A DNA stretch of 21,775 nucleotides from positions 1-21,775 of the IMG/VR virus record IMGVR_UViG_3300044797_000062. One strand, 5' to 3'. The position numbers and the translations under genes are program-made. The DNA is from a virus. The notes under the pieces were generated by a model, which worked only from the letters and a program-made list of their open reading frames with translations, had not been told where the DNA came from and ran no database searches. Shown in pieces: positions 1 through 7,536 of this stretch (positions are counted from its first letter, which is position 1; each line of letters starts with the position of its first letter).

Positions 1-2
1 TC

Positions 3-569
3 GAGGCACCCGCCAACACGCCCTACCCGCAGTTCACCGGCTACATGGCTGAAGTCCTGCACGAAGCAGGCGTGCCGGCCGCGCAAGCCCCGCTCCTCGT
101 GCAAGGCTACGAGAAGGCCATCCAGAAGATGGAAGCCGAGATCCGCGCACAAGAAGATCGTAAGTCCGGTGAGGATCTGCGTGCGCTGGAGGTCGAGTGG
201 GGACCGAACTACAAGGAGCGCGTGCAGATTGCCGCGCGCGGTAAAGCGTGGCTCGCGAACGAGGTCGGCGGCTTGGATGAGCACCAACTCCGCGTGCTCG
301 AAGGCGTGATGACGACGCCGAAATTCATGAAGGCGATGTGGAAGCTGGGGTCAGGCAATCAGGAGATTGGCACGCCGGGCGGCAATAACCCCCCGGGTAA
401 CTTCGATGGCGGCGGCGTGGCCGCGGCGCAGGCCGAATATAATCAACTGATGGCGGATCGCTCGTCAGGGAAAATCACGGATGCGCAGTGGCGTGCGACG
501 GGCTCGAAGCGCGAGCAGGAGCTCGCCGGAATCATCTCGAGCGGATATCCCTCCACCACGACGCAATGA
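3..569 (+). CDS. Putative capsid scaffolding protein (5' end missing)
   Basis: The reading frame is open from the left edge, so the gene begins outside the window; 188 codons are visible, ending in TGA. An internal ATG lies at 45, but the in-frame residues before it (EAPANTPYPQFTGYM) look like ordinary coding sequence, so it is probably not the start. The visible part is rich in Glu, Ala, Gln and Lys, with a helical segment around EKAIQKMEAEIRAQEDR, a Gly/Asn/Pro-rich linker (GTPGGNNPPGNFDGGG) and a short helical C-terminus. That composition and the position just before the major capsid gene match phage scaffolding proteins, which template procapsid assembly and then leave. I recognise no diagnostic motif, so the role is inferred from position and composition. 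Confidence 0.6.
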   Translation, partial: EAPANTPYPQFTGYMAEVLHEAGVPAAQAPLLVQGYEKAIQKMEAEIRAQEDRKSGEDLRALEVEWGPNYKERVQIAARGKAWLANEVGGLDEHQLRVLEGVMTTPKFMKAMWKLGSGNQEIGTPGGNNPPGNFDGGGVAAAQAEYNQLMADRSSGKITDAQWRATGSKREQELAGIISSGYPSTTTQ

Positions 570-772
570 TTTTGTGAACTCGATGTGCCCGGGTGCTTGC
601 ATGTGCCCGGGCATGTCAGTAGCGTCCTACTCCAAGCGGATAAGGTCACGGCCCCCGCTGACGATGCGAAAGCGCATAGCGTAAGCCGGACTTCTCCGGC
701 TAGAAGCGCCCCCCTCACGGGACAAGGCCTTCGAGAACGAAGTGATTACTTCCTTTTCGGAGCCCTTGTTTC
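570..772 (+). promoter_or_regulatory. Structured intergenic region with serial hairpins before the capsid gene
   Basis: This is the longest gene-free stretch in the plus-strand virion block. It contains a run of perfect or near-perfect inverted repeats: 582-593 with 606-617 (12 bp including two G-U pairs, around TGCCCGGG/CCCGGGCA); 618-622 with 627-631 (AGTAG/CTACT); 645-651 with 655-662 (GTCACGG/CCG-c-TGAC); 664-668 with 673-677 (ATGCG/CGCAT); 684-690 with 695-701 (AGCCGGA, loop CTTC, TCCGGCT); 729-733 with 738-742 (CTTCG, loop AGAA, CGAAG). A competing stem pairs 739-743 with 748-752 (GAAGT/ACTTC). A Shine-Dalgarno GGAG lies at 759-762, ten bases before the capsid ATG. No T-run follows any stem, so a simple intrinsic terminator is unlikely. 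It may be an mRNA leader, processing site or small RNA; no known family is assigned. Confidence 0.45.
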
Positions 773-1690
773 ATGTCAACCAATATCGTTACGTTCTACG
801 TCCAGCAGTTCGCCAAGCAGCTGAACGAACTCGTGCAACAGAAGACTTCCCGTCTTCGCAAGTGGTGCACGGAGGACAAATACGTCGGTCAAGCCGCATC
901 CCCGGTCGAGCAGGTGGGACCGATCGCGATGCAGCCCGTTACGCAGCGCTATGGCCCCATGCAGCGGGTCGATGCGCCGACCAATCGGCGCTGGGTGTAT
1001 CCGTCGGACTTCGACTTGCCGCAGTTGTTCGACAACTTCGACAAGCTGCGCTTGCAGATCGACCCCAAGGGCAAGTTCACGAACAACGCGAAGAACGCCG
1101 CGAATCGTCAGTATGACGACCTGATCATTGCCGCACTGTCCGGTACCGCTCAGACGGGCGTGGCGGGTGCGACTTCGGTGGTGCTGCCTGCGGGCAACGT
1201 CATCTCTGTCCAGCAGGGCGCGACCGCTCCGACCGGTCTCACCGTCGCGAAACTTCGCCAGGCGAAGATGCTCGCGGAGCAAAACGAAGCCTATTCCGAT
1301 GAGGAGGGTGATCCCGGCGACTCGAATTCGGGTCTCGTTGTCGTGGCGGGCGCGCGCCAGCTGGATAACCTGATGGCAGAAGCACAGGTTGTGTCTCGCG
1401 ACTTCAACGACCAGCCGGTGCTCGAGGAAGGGCGCGTGAAGCGCTTTCTCGGCATCGACTTCGTGCGCTCAGAGCGCTTGCTCACCGGCACGGACGATCA
1501 GTCGGGCACTTCCGTCAAGGTGCACCTCTGGCAGCGCGAGGGCATGCATTTGGGCATCTGGAACGATATTTCCACGAACATCAGCCAGCGGCATGACCTG
1601 CAGTCAGAGCCGTGGCAGTGCTACGTATTCATGACGGCAGGCGCGACTCGCTTGGAAGAGAACCGCGTCTACCAGATCTGGGCTCGGTAA
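773..1690 (+). CDS. Major capsid protein
   Basis: This 305-residue protein resembles the HK97-fold major capsid proteins of short-tailed phages (the group annotated as 'phage capsid protein', Phage_capsid_2 type). The N-terminal segment (STNIVTFYVQQFAKQLNELVQQKTSRL) is followed by PMQRVDAPTNRRWVYPSDFD and DNFDKLRLQIDPKGKF, both typical of this group. A later segment reads LGIDFVRSERLL, and the C-terminal part has GATRLEENRVYQIWA, the usual final strand region. It forms the shell of the head. ATG at 773 has GGAG at 759-762. It follows the scaffold-like gene and opens the virion operon. Family recognition is from sequence resemblance, not a search. Confidence 0.88.
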   Translation: MSTNIVTFYVQQFAKQLNELVQQKTSRLRKWCTEDKYVGQAASPVEQVGPIAMQPVTQRYGPMQRVDAPTNRRWVYPSDFDLPQLFDNFDKLRLQIDPKGKFTNNAKNAANRQYDDLIIAALSGTAQTGVAGATSVVLPAGNVISVQQGATAPTGLTVAKLRQAKMLAEQNEAYSDEEGDPGDSNSGLVVVAGARQLDNLMAEAQVVSRDFNDQPVLEEGRVKRFLGIDFVRSERLLTGTDDQSGTSVKVHLWQREGMHLGIWNDISTNISQRHDLQSEPWQCYVFMTAGATRLEENRVYQIWAR

Positions 1691-1700
1691 GGAGTAGGGA

Positions 1701-2393
1701 ATGGCGGTAGTCACTCGGCTTTCAACCCTCGTTTCGAACTACGAGGCGCAGCCCCGCGTCCTCTCCAGCGGCTACCTGGCCGGTGGAAACGATACGATCA
1801 CGGTCGGCACGGTCGGAGCGGTATCGACCGACTCCATCGCCTCGGTGTACAAGTTCGGCTTCGTCCCCTCGGGTGTTCGTGTGCAGGACATCCAGCTGAT
1901 GAACGACGCCACCACCGCGGGTGTGTGGAAATTGGGCGTGTACACGAACGACCTGCAGTCGCTCAACATGGGCGGACCGGGGTATTCGGTGCAGACATGG
2001 AACTCCACCACGGCCTATGTACCGGGCAACGTCGTCCAGTACAACAACGTCATCTACTACTGCACGACCGGCAACACGAACAGCGCGCCGCCTTCGGGCA
2101 ACTGGACGACCGGGGGCAGTGTGACCGCAGCCCCCGGTGTCGTGCCGATTCCGAATGCGGACCAGATCTTCGGGACCGGTATATCCACCGCCGCAGCGAA
2201 CACCACATGGAAGAGCGTCTATACGCCTTTGATCGGCGCGGTGGGTGCCTCCGCATCGAATGCAAGCCTTCGCGTATGGGAACTCTTGGGCATGGTGCAG
2301 GACCCGTTCTACGAGTTCCTGCTGACCGCCACCGCGACGACCGCCCCCACGGCGAACGGCAACATCACGCTGCAGTACTCCTGGGTCCGGTAA
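1701..2393 (+). CDS. Virion-associated protein with a carbohydrate-binding-like module
   Basis: This 230-residue protein starts ten bases after the capsid stop, with GGAG in the gap. Its first ~95 residues (MAVVTRLSTLVSNYEAQP, then SVYKFGFVPSGVRVQDIQLM) resemble small proteins often encoded just after phage capsid genes. Residues ~99-137 contain a CBM5/12-like pattern: W100, N-S-T-T-A-Y, G109-N-V-V, Y-N-N-V-I-Y-Y-C, A-P-P, W135. That arrangement of aromatics and Gly-x-x-V is typical of small beta-sandwich chitin- or sugar-binding modules. The C-terminal ~90 residues are Ala/Thr-rich and beta-like. A head decoration or surface protein is a reasonable inference; the module may make it a weak glycan binder. 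No enzyme motif is seen. Confidence 0.7.
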   Translation: MAVVTRLSTLVSNYEAQPRVLSSGYLAGGNDTITVGTVGAVSTDSIASVYKFGFVPSGVRVQDIQLMNDATTAGVWKLGVYTNDLQSLNMGGPGYSVQTWNSTTAYVPGNVVQYNNVIYYCTTGNTNSAPPSGNWTTGGSVTAAPGVVPIPNADQIFGTGISTAAANTTWKSVYTPLIGAVGASASNASLRVWELLGMVQDPFYEFLLTATATTAPTANGNITLQYSWVR

Positions 2394-2639
2394 ATGGCGG
2401 CGGTCAGTTATAACGTCACCTTTGCGTTGCTGACAACGGGTCAGGGCTTGGAGGCCGTGCAAGTCGGCACCAATGCGCCTGCCGCGGGTGAGCTCGAGAT
2501 TCGCATCGACCAGACCGCGACCGCGATCACCGATGCGCAATCGACCACAGGGACGCGTGCCTTGAGGAAAGGCGAGGTGATTCAGCTCTTGAATTACCTG
2601 CAGCAGTACCTGATTCGCGATACGAACGTACTGGAATAG
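2394..2639 (+). CDS. Small hypothetical virion-region protein
   Basis: An 81-residue protein whose ATG directly follows the TAA of the previous gene (TAAATG), so translation is probably coupled. It has a beta-like N-terminal half (VSYNVTFALLTTGQGLEAVQ; GELEIRIDQTATAITD) and a helical C-terminus (RKGEVIQLLNYLQQYLIRD). I recognise no domain. Its position between the capsid gene and the tail tubular A-like gene makes a head or connector accessory role plausible but unproven. Confidence 0.65.
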   Translation: MAAVSYNVTFALLTTGQGLEAVQVGTNAPAAGELEIRIDQTATAITDAQSTTGTRALRKGEVIQLLNYLQQYLIRDTNVLE

Positions 2640-2642
2640 GCT

Positions 2643-2960
2643 ATGGCCGCATCCTGGGCCGCGATCCTCGCAAACCCAAACACGGCGGCCGGTACTGCGA
2701 TCCAGGCCGGCACGCAGGTCGATTGCCCGGGCGGCATCATGGTCATTGCGGCCGTGTCTTCTAACTGGAACGGCGCAACGGCAACCTTGAACATGCTCGG
2801 GCCTGATGGCGCGACGCTTCTCCCCGTATCACCCTCGCAAGCCGTATTCACCGCGAACGGGGTGGGCATCGTCTACCTGCCTCCCTGCGTGATCGTACTC
2901 ACCGTCACAGGCGGCACACCGACGGCGCTCTATGCCTCGATTGCTCGGGTGGTGTGGTAA
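2643..2960 (+). CDS. Hypothetical virion-region protein
   Basis: A 105-residue protein starting three bases after the preceding stop. It is rich in Gly, Ala, Thr and Val with alternating hydrophobic residues (IMVIAAVSSNWNGATATLNM; VIVLTVTGGTPTALYASIA), which suggests an all-beta structural fold such as a decoration or head-tail joining protein. There is no signal peptide or catalytic motif. It is part of the tightly packed run 1701-3872 and is presumably cotranscribed with the capsid gene. The function is not recognised. Confidence 0.65.
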   Translation: MAASWAAILANPNTAAGTAIQAGTQVDCPGGIMVIAAVSSNWNGATATLNMLGPDGATLLPVSPSQAVFTANGVGIVYLPPCVIVLTVTGGTPTALYASIARVVW

Positions 2961-3221
2961 GTGTCGGGTGATCTTGGCGTATTGACGAGCGGTGGCTCAC
3001 CGACGTTCACCAACGTAGCGGCGAGCGGGACTGTGACCTCTGCCACGGAAGTCTTGACAGCGGCAGCGCCCACGGTGAGCTCGGGTCAGGTCGGGTTCGG
3101 TGCGACTACGGCGGCGAGCGCCACCGCAGGTTCCGGCGGCGCATTGCCTGCCACCGTACAGGCGTATCTCGTGATCAACGTCGCGGGGACAAGCTTCAAG
3201 GTTCCGTACTTCGCGGTTTGA
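2961..3221 (+). CDS. Small structural protein with C-terminal strand motif common in phage tail genes
   Basis: An 86-residue protein with a GTG start directly after the TAA of the previous gene (TAAGTG). The N-terminal half repeats Ser/Thr/Ala/Gly patterns (GGSPTFTNVAASGTVTSATE). The C-terminal half, VSSGQVGFGATTAASATAG followed by QAYLVINVAGTSFKVPYFAV, resembles a conserved ending found on many small phage virion or tail-associated proteins and fibre tips. It is probably all-beta. The exact role is unknown; a head or tail attachment protein fits the location. No alternative in-frame ATG exists, which supports the GTG. Confidence 0.65.
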   Translation: MSGDLGVLTSGGSPTFTNVAASGTVTSATEVLTAAAPTVSSGQVGFGATTAASATAGSGGALPATVQAYLVINVAGTSFKVPYFAV

Positions 3222-3872
3222 TTGTGCCCGCTGATTTCCCTAGCTTCGGGAACCGTGAGTTCACAGATCGACATCGCGAATTTGGCTTGTACGATTCTCG
3301 GCCAACCGGGCATCACGAGTCTTTTTCCGCCTGATCCTTCGGACCGCGCGCAGCAGATTTCCTCCGTCTACGACACGATCCGTCGCGGGATGCTCGAGGG
3401 GCCCGGCATCTGGCGATTCTCGGTCAAGCGGACATCTTTGGCCGCCTCGACCACCGTTCCGGCCTCGGGTCCGTTCACTACGTGCTACGCGCTGCCGTCA
3501 GACTATATCCGCGTCCTGCAGGTCGGCGATATGTATGCGGGGCTGGACTTGTCCGACTATCGTCAGGGGCCGACGGATGCCGACTATTCGATAGAGGGGA
3601 ATTTGCTCCTCTGCGACTACGGCTCGCCTGTCTCGCTTCAGTACATCGCCGATATCACGGATACGACGTTTTTCAACGCGAACTTCTGCATCGCCTTTGC
3701 GGGGCAGCTGGCGTGGACGACGTGCGAGCGCATCACGGGGTCCGATGCCAAACAGGCGACCGCCGAGAAGCGCAAGGATAAGGCAATGGCGGATGCGCTG
3801 GCCTCCGGTGCGCTGGTCAATCCGCCCGGTTATCCGGGGGACAGCGAATGGATTCTTGCGAGAATGCAGTAG
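3222..3872 (+). CDS. Tail tubular protein A-like (T7 gp11 type, head-to-tail adaptor)
   Basis: This 216-residue protein matches the tail tubular A/adaptor family by its opening IDIANLACTILGQPGITSLF, which fits the 'N-x-A-L-x-x-L-G' start, then SDRAQQISSVYDTIRRGMLEG, IWRFSVKRTSL and the 'CYALPSDYIRVLQV' segment. T7 gp11 is about 196 residues. In that family the protein forms the dodecameric ring joining portal to nozzle. The frame begins with TTG directly after the previous TGA; a GTG at 3255 (VSSQIDIANL) is an equally possible start, and neither has a strong Shine-Dalgarno. The next gene's ATG follows the TAG immediately. The nozzle-like partner downstream supports the call. Confidence 0.8.
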   Translation: MCPLISLASGTVSSQIDIANLACTILGQPGITSLFPPDPSDRAQQISSVYDTIRRGMLEGPGIWRFSVKRTSLAASTTVPASGPFTTCYALPSDYIRVLQVGDMYAGLDLSDYRQGPTDADYSIEGNLLLCDYGSPVSLQYIADITDTTFFNANFCIAFAGQLAWTTCERITGSDAKQATAEKRKDKAMADALASGALVNPPGYPGDSEWILARMQ

Positions 3873-6626
3873 ATGGCGCGCGCCTCGCCCGCCATCGCAT
3901 CTTTCGGGAGTGGGGAATGGTCCCCCCAGATGGAGGGGCGCGTCGATCAGGAGCGCTACCCGACTGCGAGTCACATCTCGCAGAACATGATTTCCTTGAA
4001 ACAAGGACCCTCGACCTTTCGGCAAGGGACGGCGTATGTCCAGCCCGTCAAGAATTCAGCGAATCGCTCCTGGCTCGTCCCCTTCGAGTTCTCCCAGCTC
4101 CAGGCCTTCGTCATCGAGTTCGGGAATTACTACGTTCGCTTCTATACCAATCACGGCCCGCTGCTCTCGACTGGTGTGGCTGCTTGGAATATCGCGACGC
4201 CTTACGCTATCGGAGCGAGCGTACTTGAGTCAGGTGCTCAGTACTATTGTGTCCAGGCAAATACCGGAGAGGCCGTTACTAACACCGCCTACTGGTATCC
4301 CATGCCCTCATACAACGGCTCAGCCACGGTCGCGATTTATGAGATTCCTTCGCCATATGCGGCGGTGGATCTCACTGACTCCCTAGGCGAATTTACCTTA
4401 CAGGTGAAGCAGTCAGGCGATGTCTACTACATCGCGGGCGGGGCTGCAGGTACGGGTCCCGCGGGTGTCGGATATGCCCCCTACACGCTCACGCGCTACA
4501 ACAACGCGCCGCCGAATTGGGTGTTCGCGCAATACTCGCCGACCGATGGCCCTTTCGCTGATCCGCTGCCGCTCACCCCGGGCTCTGAGATCGCGCTCAC
4601 CGTCTCCGCCGAGCAAGGTTTGGGTATCACCATCAACGCCTACGGCGGGAATGTCTTTGCCTCGACCGATGTGGGGCGGTTGGTGCGCATTGCCTCGCAG
4701 TTGTTCAACCAGATCCCCTGGCAGACTGATGTGGGCTGGACCACGGGCCAGATCTGCACGAATAACGGAAACAACTATATCGCTCTGACCTCGGGGACTT
4801 CCGGCGTTTCGCCTCCGGTGCATACCGCAGGTTCTGTGACCGACGGCATGGGGACCTCGGGAATCATCTGGCTCTACACCGATTCGAACTATGGTATCGC
4901 GCAAATCACCGCCTATATCTCGCCGACCCAAGTCACCGCGAATGTATTAAAACGCTTCCCGGCGAACGTGGTGGGGTTGGTAGGCTCGATATCTGCGATC
5001 ACGAACGCGTATCCCTGCGTCGTGACGACGAGTCTCGGGGCGAGCTCCATCCCGCAGGGTTCCGCGATCTTCATCACGGGCGTCCAGGGCATGACGCAGT
5101 TGAATGGCAACAATAACCCTGTGGGGTCGTTCCTTTCCGCTCAGGCGCAAGGTGGCCCCTCTGTACAGTTGGCGGGCACCGATTCGACCACGTTTGGTAC
5201 CTACACCTCCGGCGGCACGTTCGTCATGAACGCGACCACCGAATGGCAATTAGGAGCATGGTCCAACACCACCGAGTGGCCACGCGCGGTGGATGAGTTC
5301 AAGGATCGGCTGTGTTGGGCCACCAAGCACCAGGTTTTCGGGTCCGTTCCAGGTCTCTACAACTCGCATACCCCGGATTTCAACAACGTCCAAACGACCG
5401 ATTCGGCGATCAATATCACAGTTCCCGGGTCAGACAATATCGTGTGGCTCTCCGCGGCGATCATCCTGCTGGTCGGGACAACGGGCGGGGAGTACGGCAT
5501 CGACTCGGCGAACTATTCGGCCTCGCCCTTGGGACCTGCGAACATCGAGTGCCTACGGCAGAGTCAGTGGCGCTGCCGGCCGATCACGCCGCAGCTCGTC
5601 GGCACCACCGTTCTTTACGCGCAGCGCGCGGGGCGAAAGATCTTCGCCATGGACTACAACTTTTACCTGAATCGGTACGACTCGACCGATCAAAATAAGA
5701 GCGCCTATCACATCACGATTGGTGGGTTGTCAGGCTTTTGCTACCAGCAAGAGCCGTGGTCAATCCTTTGGGGCTGGCGTCAGGATGGGACGCTTCTCTC
5801 GTACACCTTCAACCGTGAGGACGCCGTGACGGCATGGGACCGCCACAACATGGGCAATGGCGGCTTGGTTGAGTCCGCTGTCTCGATCCCCGCACCTGAC
5901 GGCCTGCGCGATGAAATCTGGCTGATCGTCAACCGCACGATCAATGGCCAGACGGTGCGCACCGTTGAGTACATGGTCAAGCAGTACGAGGGCCCCCAAG
6001 CGGGTTATGCGGGAGATGCCCAGTCCTCAGCCTGGTACGTCGATTGCGGGGTGCAATATGCAGGATCTCCCACGACGACCATTACCGGCCTTCCCGCGGT
6101 CATGTGGGGACAGACGGTATCCATTCTGGCGGATGGCGGCGCGCAGCCGCAGCAGGTCGTGCCCATGGGCGGCACGATCACGCTGCAAGGCTCCTTCAGC
6201 ACCGTGACGGTGGGTTTCCCATATCAGGGGAATTTGGTGCCGATGCGTATCGAGGGCGGCGCGGCGGTGGGAACCGCGCAAGGGAAGATCAAGACCGGCA
6301 CAAAGCTCGTGATTCGCTTGGTCGATTCCTTCGGCTGCACGATTTCGCAATTGACCAACGTCAACACGACAACGGGCGTGTATCAGGATCCCTTGGGGCT
6401 TACCACGATCACCCCGCAGCAGTCCGAGATCGTGCAGATGAACATGACCACGACGCCATTGAACACGGCGCCCCCTATTCAATCGGGTGATTTCCCTGTC
6501 GCGTTCCCCGCATGCCCGAACTCCCCGCAGGACAAGAGCGATTTCTACATCTTGGTGCAGCAGAACTTGCCCCTCCCCCTGACGGTAGTCGGACTTTTCC
6601 CGATCTACAACGTGGCGGACCCATGA
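3873..6626 (+). CDS. Tail tubular protein B-like nozzle protein
   Basis: This 917-residue protein starts with the family signature: 'F-G-S-G-E-W-S-P-Q-M-E-G-R-V-D' (residues 11-25), then KYP-like and 'LKQGPSTFRQGT' (42-53), corresponding to the 'GE.SP...GR.D..Y..g...N.....G....R.GT' pattern of T7 gp12-type nozzle proteins. T7 gp12 is 794 residues, so this one is longer. Extra modules are visible: residues ~104-145 look like a small carbohydrate-binding fold (W105, GA-S-V, Y-Y-C), and ~283-337 a second W/Y-rich module ending in 'DGMGTSGIIWLYTD'. A central part (DFNNVQTTDSAINITVPGSDNIVWL) is typical of the family's beta-propeller region. It builds the tail tube tip. ATG directly follows the previous TAG. 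Confidence 0.82.
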   Translation: MARASPAIASFGSGEWSPQMEGRVDQERYPTASHISQNMISLKQGPSTFRQGTAYVQPVKNSANRSWLVPFEFSQLQAFVIEFGNYYVRFYTNHGPLLSTGVAAWNIATPYAIGASVLESGAQYYCVQANTGEAVTNTAYWYPMPSYNGSATVAIYEIPSPYAAVDLTDSLGEFTLQVKQSGDVYYIAGGAAGTGPAGVGYAPYTLTRYNNAPPNWVFAQYSPTDGPFADPLPLTPGSEIALTVSAEQGLGITINAYGGNVFASTDVGRLVRIASQLFNQIPWQTDVGWTTGQICTNNGNNYIALTSGTSGVSPPVHTAGSVTDGMGTSGIIWLYTDSNYGIAQITAYISPTQVTANVLKRFPANVVGLVGSISAITNAYPCVVTTSLGASSIPQGSAIFITGVQGMTQLNGNNNPVGSFLSAQAQGGPSVQLAGTDSTTFGTYTSGGTFVMNATTEWQLGAWSNTTEWPRAVDEFKDRLCWATKHQVFGSVPGLYNSHTPDFNNVQTTDSAINITVPGSDNIVWLSAAIILLVGTTGGEYGIDSANYSASPLGPANIECLRQSQWRCRPITPQLVGTTVLYAQRAGRKIFAMDYNFYLNRYDSTDQNKSAYHITIGGLSGFCYQQEPWSILWGWRQDGTLLSYTFNREDAVTAWDRHNMGNGGLVESAVSIPAPDGLRDEIWLIVNRTINGQTVRTVEYMVKQYEGPQAGYAGDAQSSAWYVDCGVQYAGSPTTTITGLPAVMWGQTVSILADGGAQPQQVVPMGGTITLQGSFSTVTVGFPYQGNLVPMRIEGGAAVGTAQGKIKTGTKLVIRLVDSFGCTISQLTNVNTTTGVYQDPLGLTTITPQQSEIVQMNMTTTPLNTAPPIQSGDFPVAFPACPNSPQDKSDFYILVQQNLPLPLTVVGLFPIYNVADP

Positions 6627-7060
6627 CGTTTCACGTGAAACGCTTCGAGCCGTATCACATCGAGCTGATGCGCGCGCAAGGCCCGCAGGAGGCGCAGAAG
6701 CGGGAGTTGTCGATGGCGGGTGAAATGATCCAAGCACCACCCGGTGCGGCCGTGACGGCGTTCTGGGGCGACCGGGTGCTCATCTGCGGCGGAATCATCG
6801 AGACTTATCCGAAGCATGGAATCGTGTGGGGCTTGTTGGGTGAGATACCGAAAATGCTCATGCCGCGCATTCACTTCGGTGTGAAGCGCTTTATCACCGC
6901 GCGCGAGTGGGTTCGACTTGAAGCGACGGTTGAACTGGGATTCAACCAGGGCTGCCGATGGCTCGAGCTATTGGGATTTCGGCGTGAGGGCGAGATGCCG
7001 GGATACGGGTTGAAAGGAGAAACGCACGTGCGATTCGGACGGACCCCATGGCTTTCTTAG
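6623..7060 (+). CDS. T7 gp13-like protein with GNAT-like fold
   Basis: The 145-residue protein begins at ATG 6623, which overlaps the TGA of the nozzle gene (ATGA). An ATG at 6512 in the same frame is rejected because it would run 115 bases into the nozzle gene. It resembles the T7 gp13/DUF2833 family (gp13 is 138 residues): start MTFHVKRFEPYHIELMRAQG, an 'AFWGDRVLICGGII' strand pair, 'VWGLLGEIP', 'RLEATVELGFNQGCRW' and 'LLGFRREGEMPGYGLKGE'. The latter parts follow a GNAT acetyltransferase layout, although no activity is shown for the phage family. T7 gp13 is needed for virion morphogenesis. The gp14-, gp15- and gp16-like genes follow in T7 order. Confidence 0.8.
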   Translation: MTFHVKRFEPYHIELMRAQGPQEAQKRELSMAGEMIQAPPGAAVTAFWGDRVLICGGIIETYPKHGIVWGLLGEIPKMLMPRIHFGVKRFITAREWVRLEATVELGFNQGCRWLELLGFRREGEMPGYGLKGETHVRFGRTPWLS

Positions 7061-7536
7061 CCGTCGCTGCCCCCTACCTCGCCGCCGCCTCTGCGGTCTA
7101 TAGCGCGGGCAAGTCTGCGCAAACATCCCTCTATAACGCGAAGGTCGCGCAGAACGAATCGAACCTGGCGGTCAATCAGGGTGCGGCCCAAGAAGGCATG
7201 GTCATTCGCGCCGGACGCCAGCAGATCGGCCGACAAGCGGCGGCCTTCGGTGCGGCGGGTGTGGGGTATGGCGGGTCGAGTGAGACCGCGCTCGATAACT
7301 CGGCCGTGAATGACGAGTTGGACGCCCTGAACACCAAGTATCACGGCACGCTCACCGGCTACGGCTACGGGGTCGAATCCCAGAACATGGAGAACCAGGG
7401 AAATCAGCAGAGCCTGCTGGCGGGCGCGGCACTCTTGAAAGGCATCGGCAGCAACTACACCGCAGGCATGCCGCAGATGATTCAGCCCTCCACCGCGCAG
7501 AACAACCCGCAGTTGCTCCCCGGGGATAGCGGCTGA
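7048..7536 (+). CDS. Internal virion protein B-like (T7 gp14 type)
   Basis: The 162-residue protein overlaps the previous gene by 13 bases. Its N-terminus is hydrophobic and Ala-rich (FLAVAAPYLAAASAVYSAG, residues 3-21), followed by a helical Gln/Asn/Ala stretch (YNAKVAQNESNLAVNQGAAQ) and a Gly-rich centre (AAAFGAAGVGYGGSS). This composition matches the gp14-type ejection protein, which forms an outer-membrane pore during DNA entry; T7 gp14 is 196 residues. Its place between gp13-like and gp15-like genes is the strongest evidence. ATG 7048 is the first start in frame. Confidence 0.75.
   Translation: MAFLAVAAPYLAAASAVYSAGKSAQTSLYNAKVAQNESNLAVNQGAAQEGMVIRAGRQQIGRQAAAFGAAGVGYGGSSETALDNSAVNDELDALNTKYHGTLTGYGYGVESQNMENQGNQQSLLAGAALLKGIGSNYTAGMPQMIQPSTAQNNPQLLPGDSG

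Noticed and set aside
581-613. Repeated ATGTGCCCGGG considered as a phage promoter or CRISPR-like repeat
   Set aside because: Only two copies, 20 bases apart, and they are explained by the arms of the first hairpin.
684-701. AGCCGGA-CTTC-TCCGGCT hairpin considered as an intrinsic terminator
   Set aside because: It is followed by AGAAGCGCCCCCC rather than T residues; kept instead as part of the structured region.
1722-2540. Open frame of 272 codons on the minus strand
   Set aside because: Antisense of two virion genes, Arg/Gly-rich, crossing their boundary with no ribosome binding site or domain.
6512-6622. Upstream extension of the gp13-like gene to ATG 6512
   Set aside because: It overlaps the nozzle gene by 115 bases and adds sequence unlike the family; ATG 6623 with ATGA overlap gives the expected length and N-terminus.
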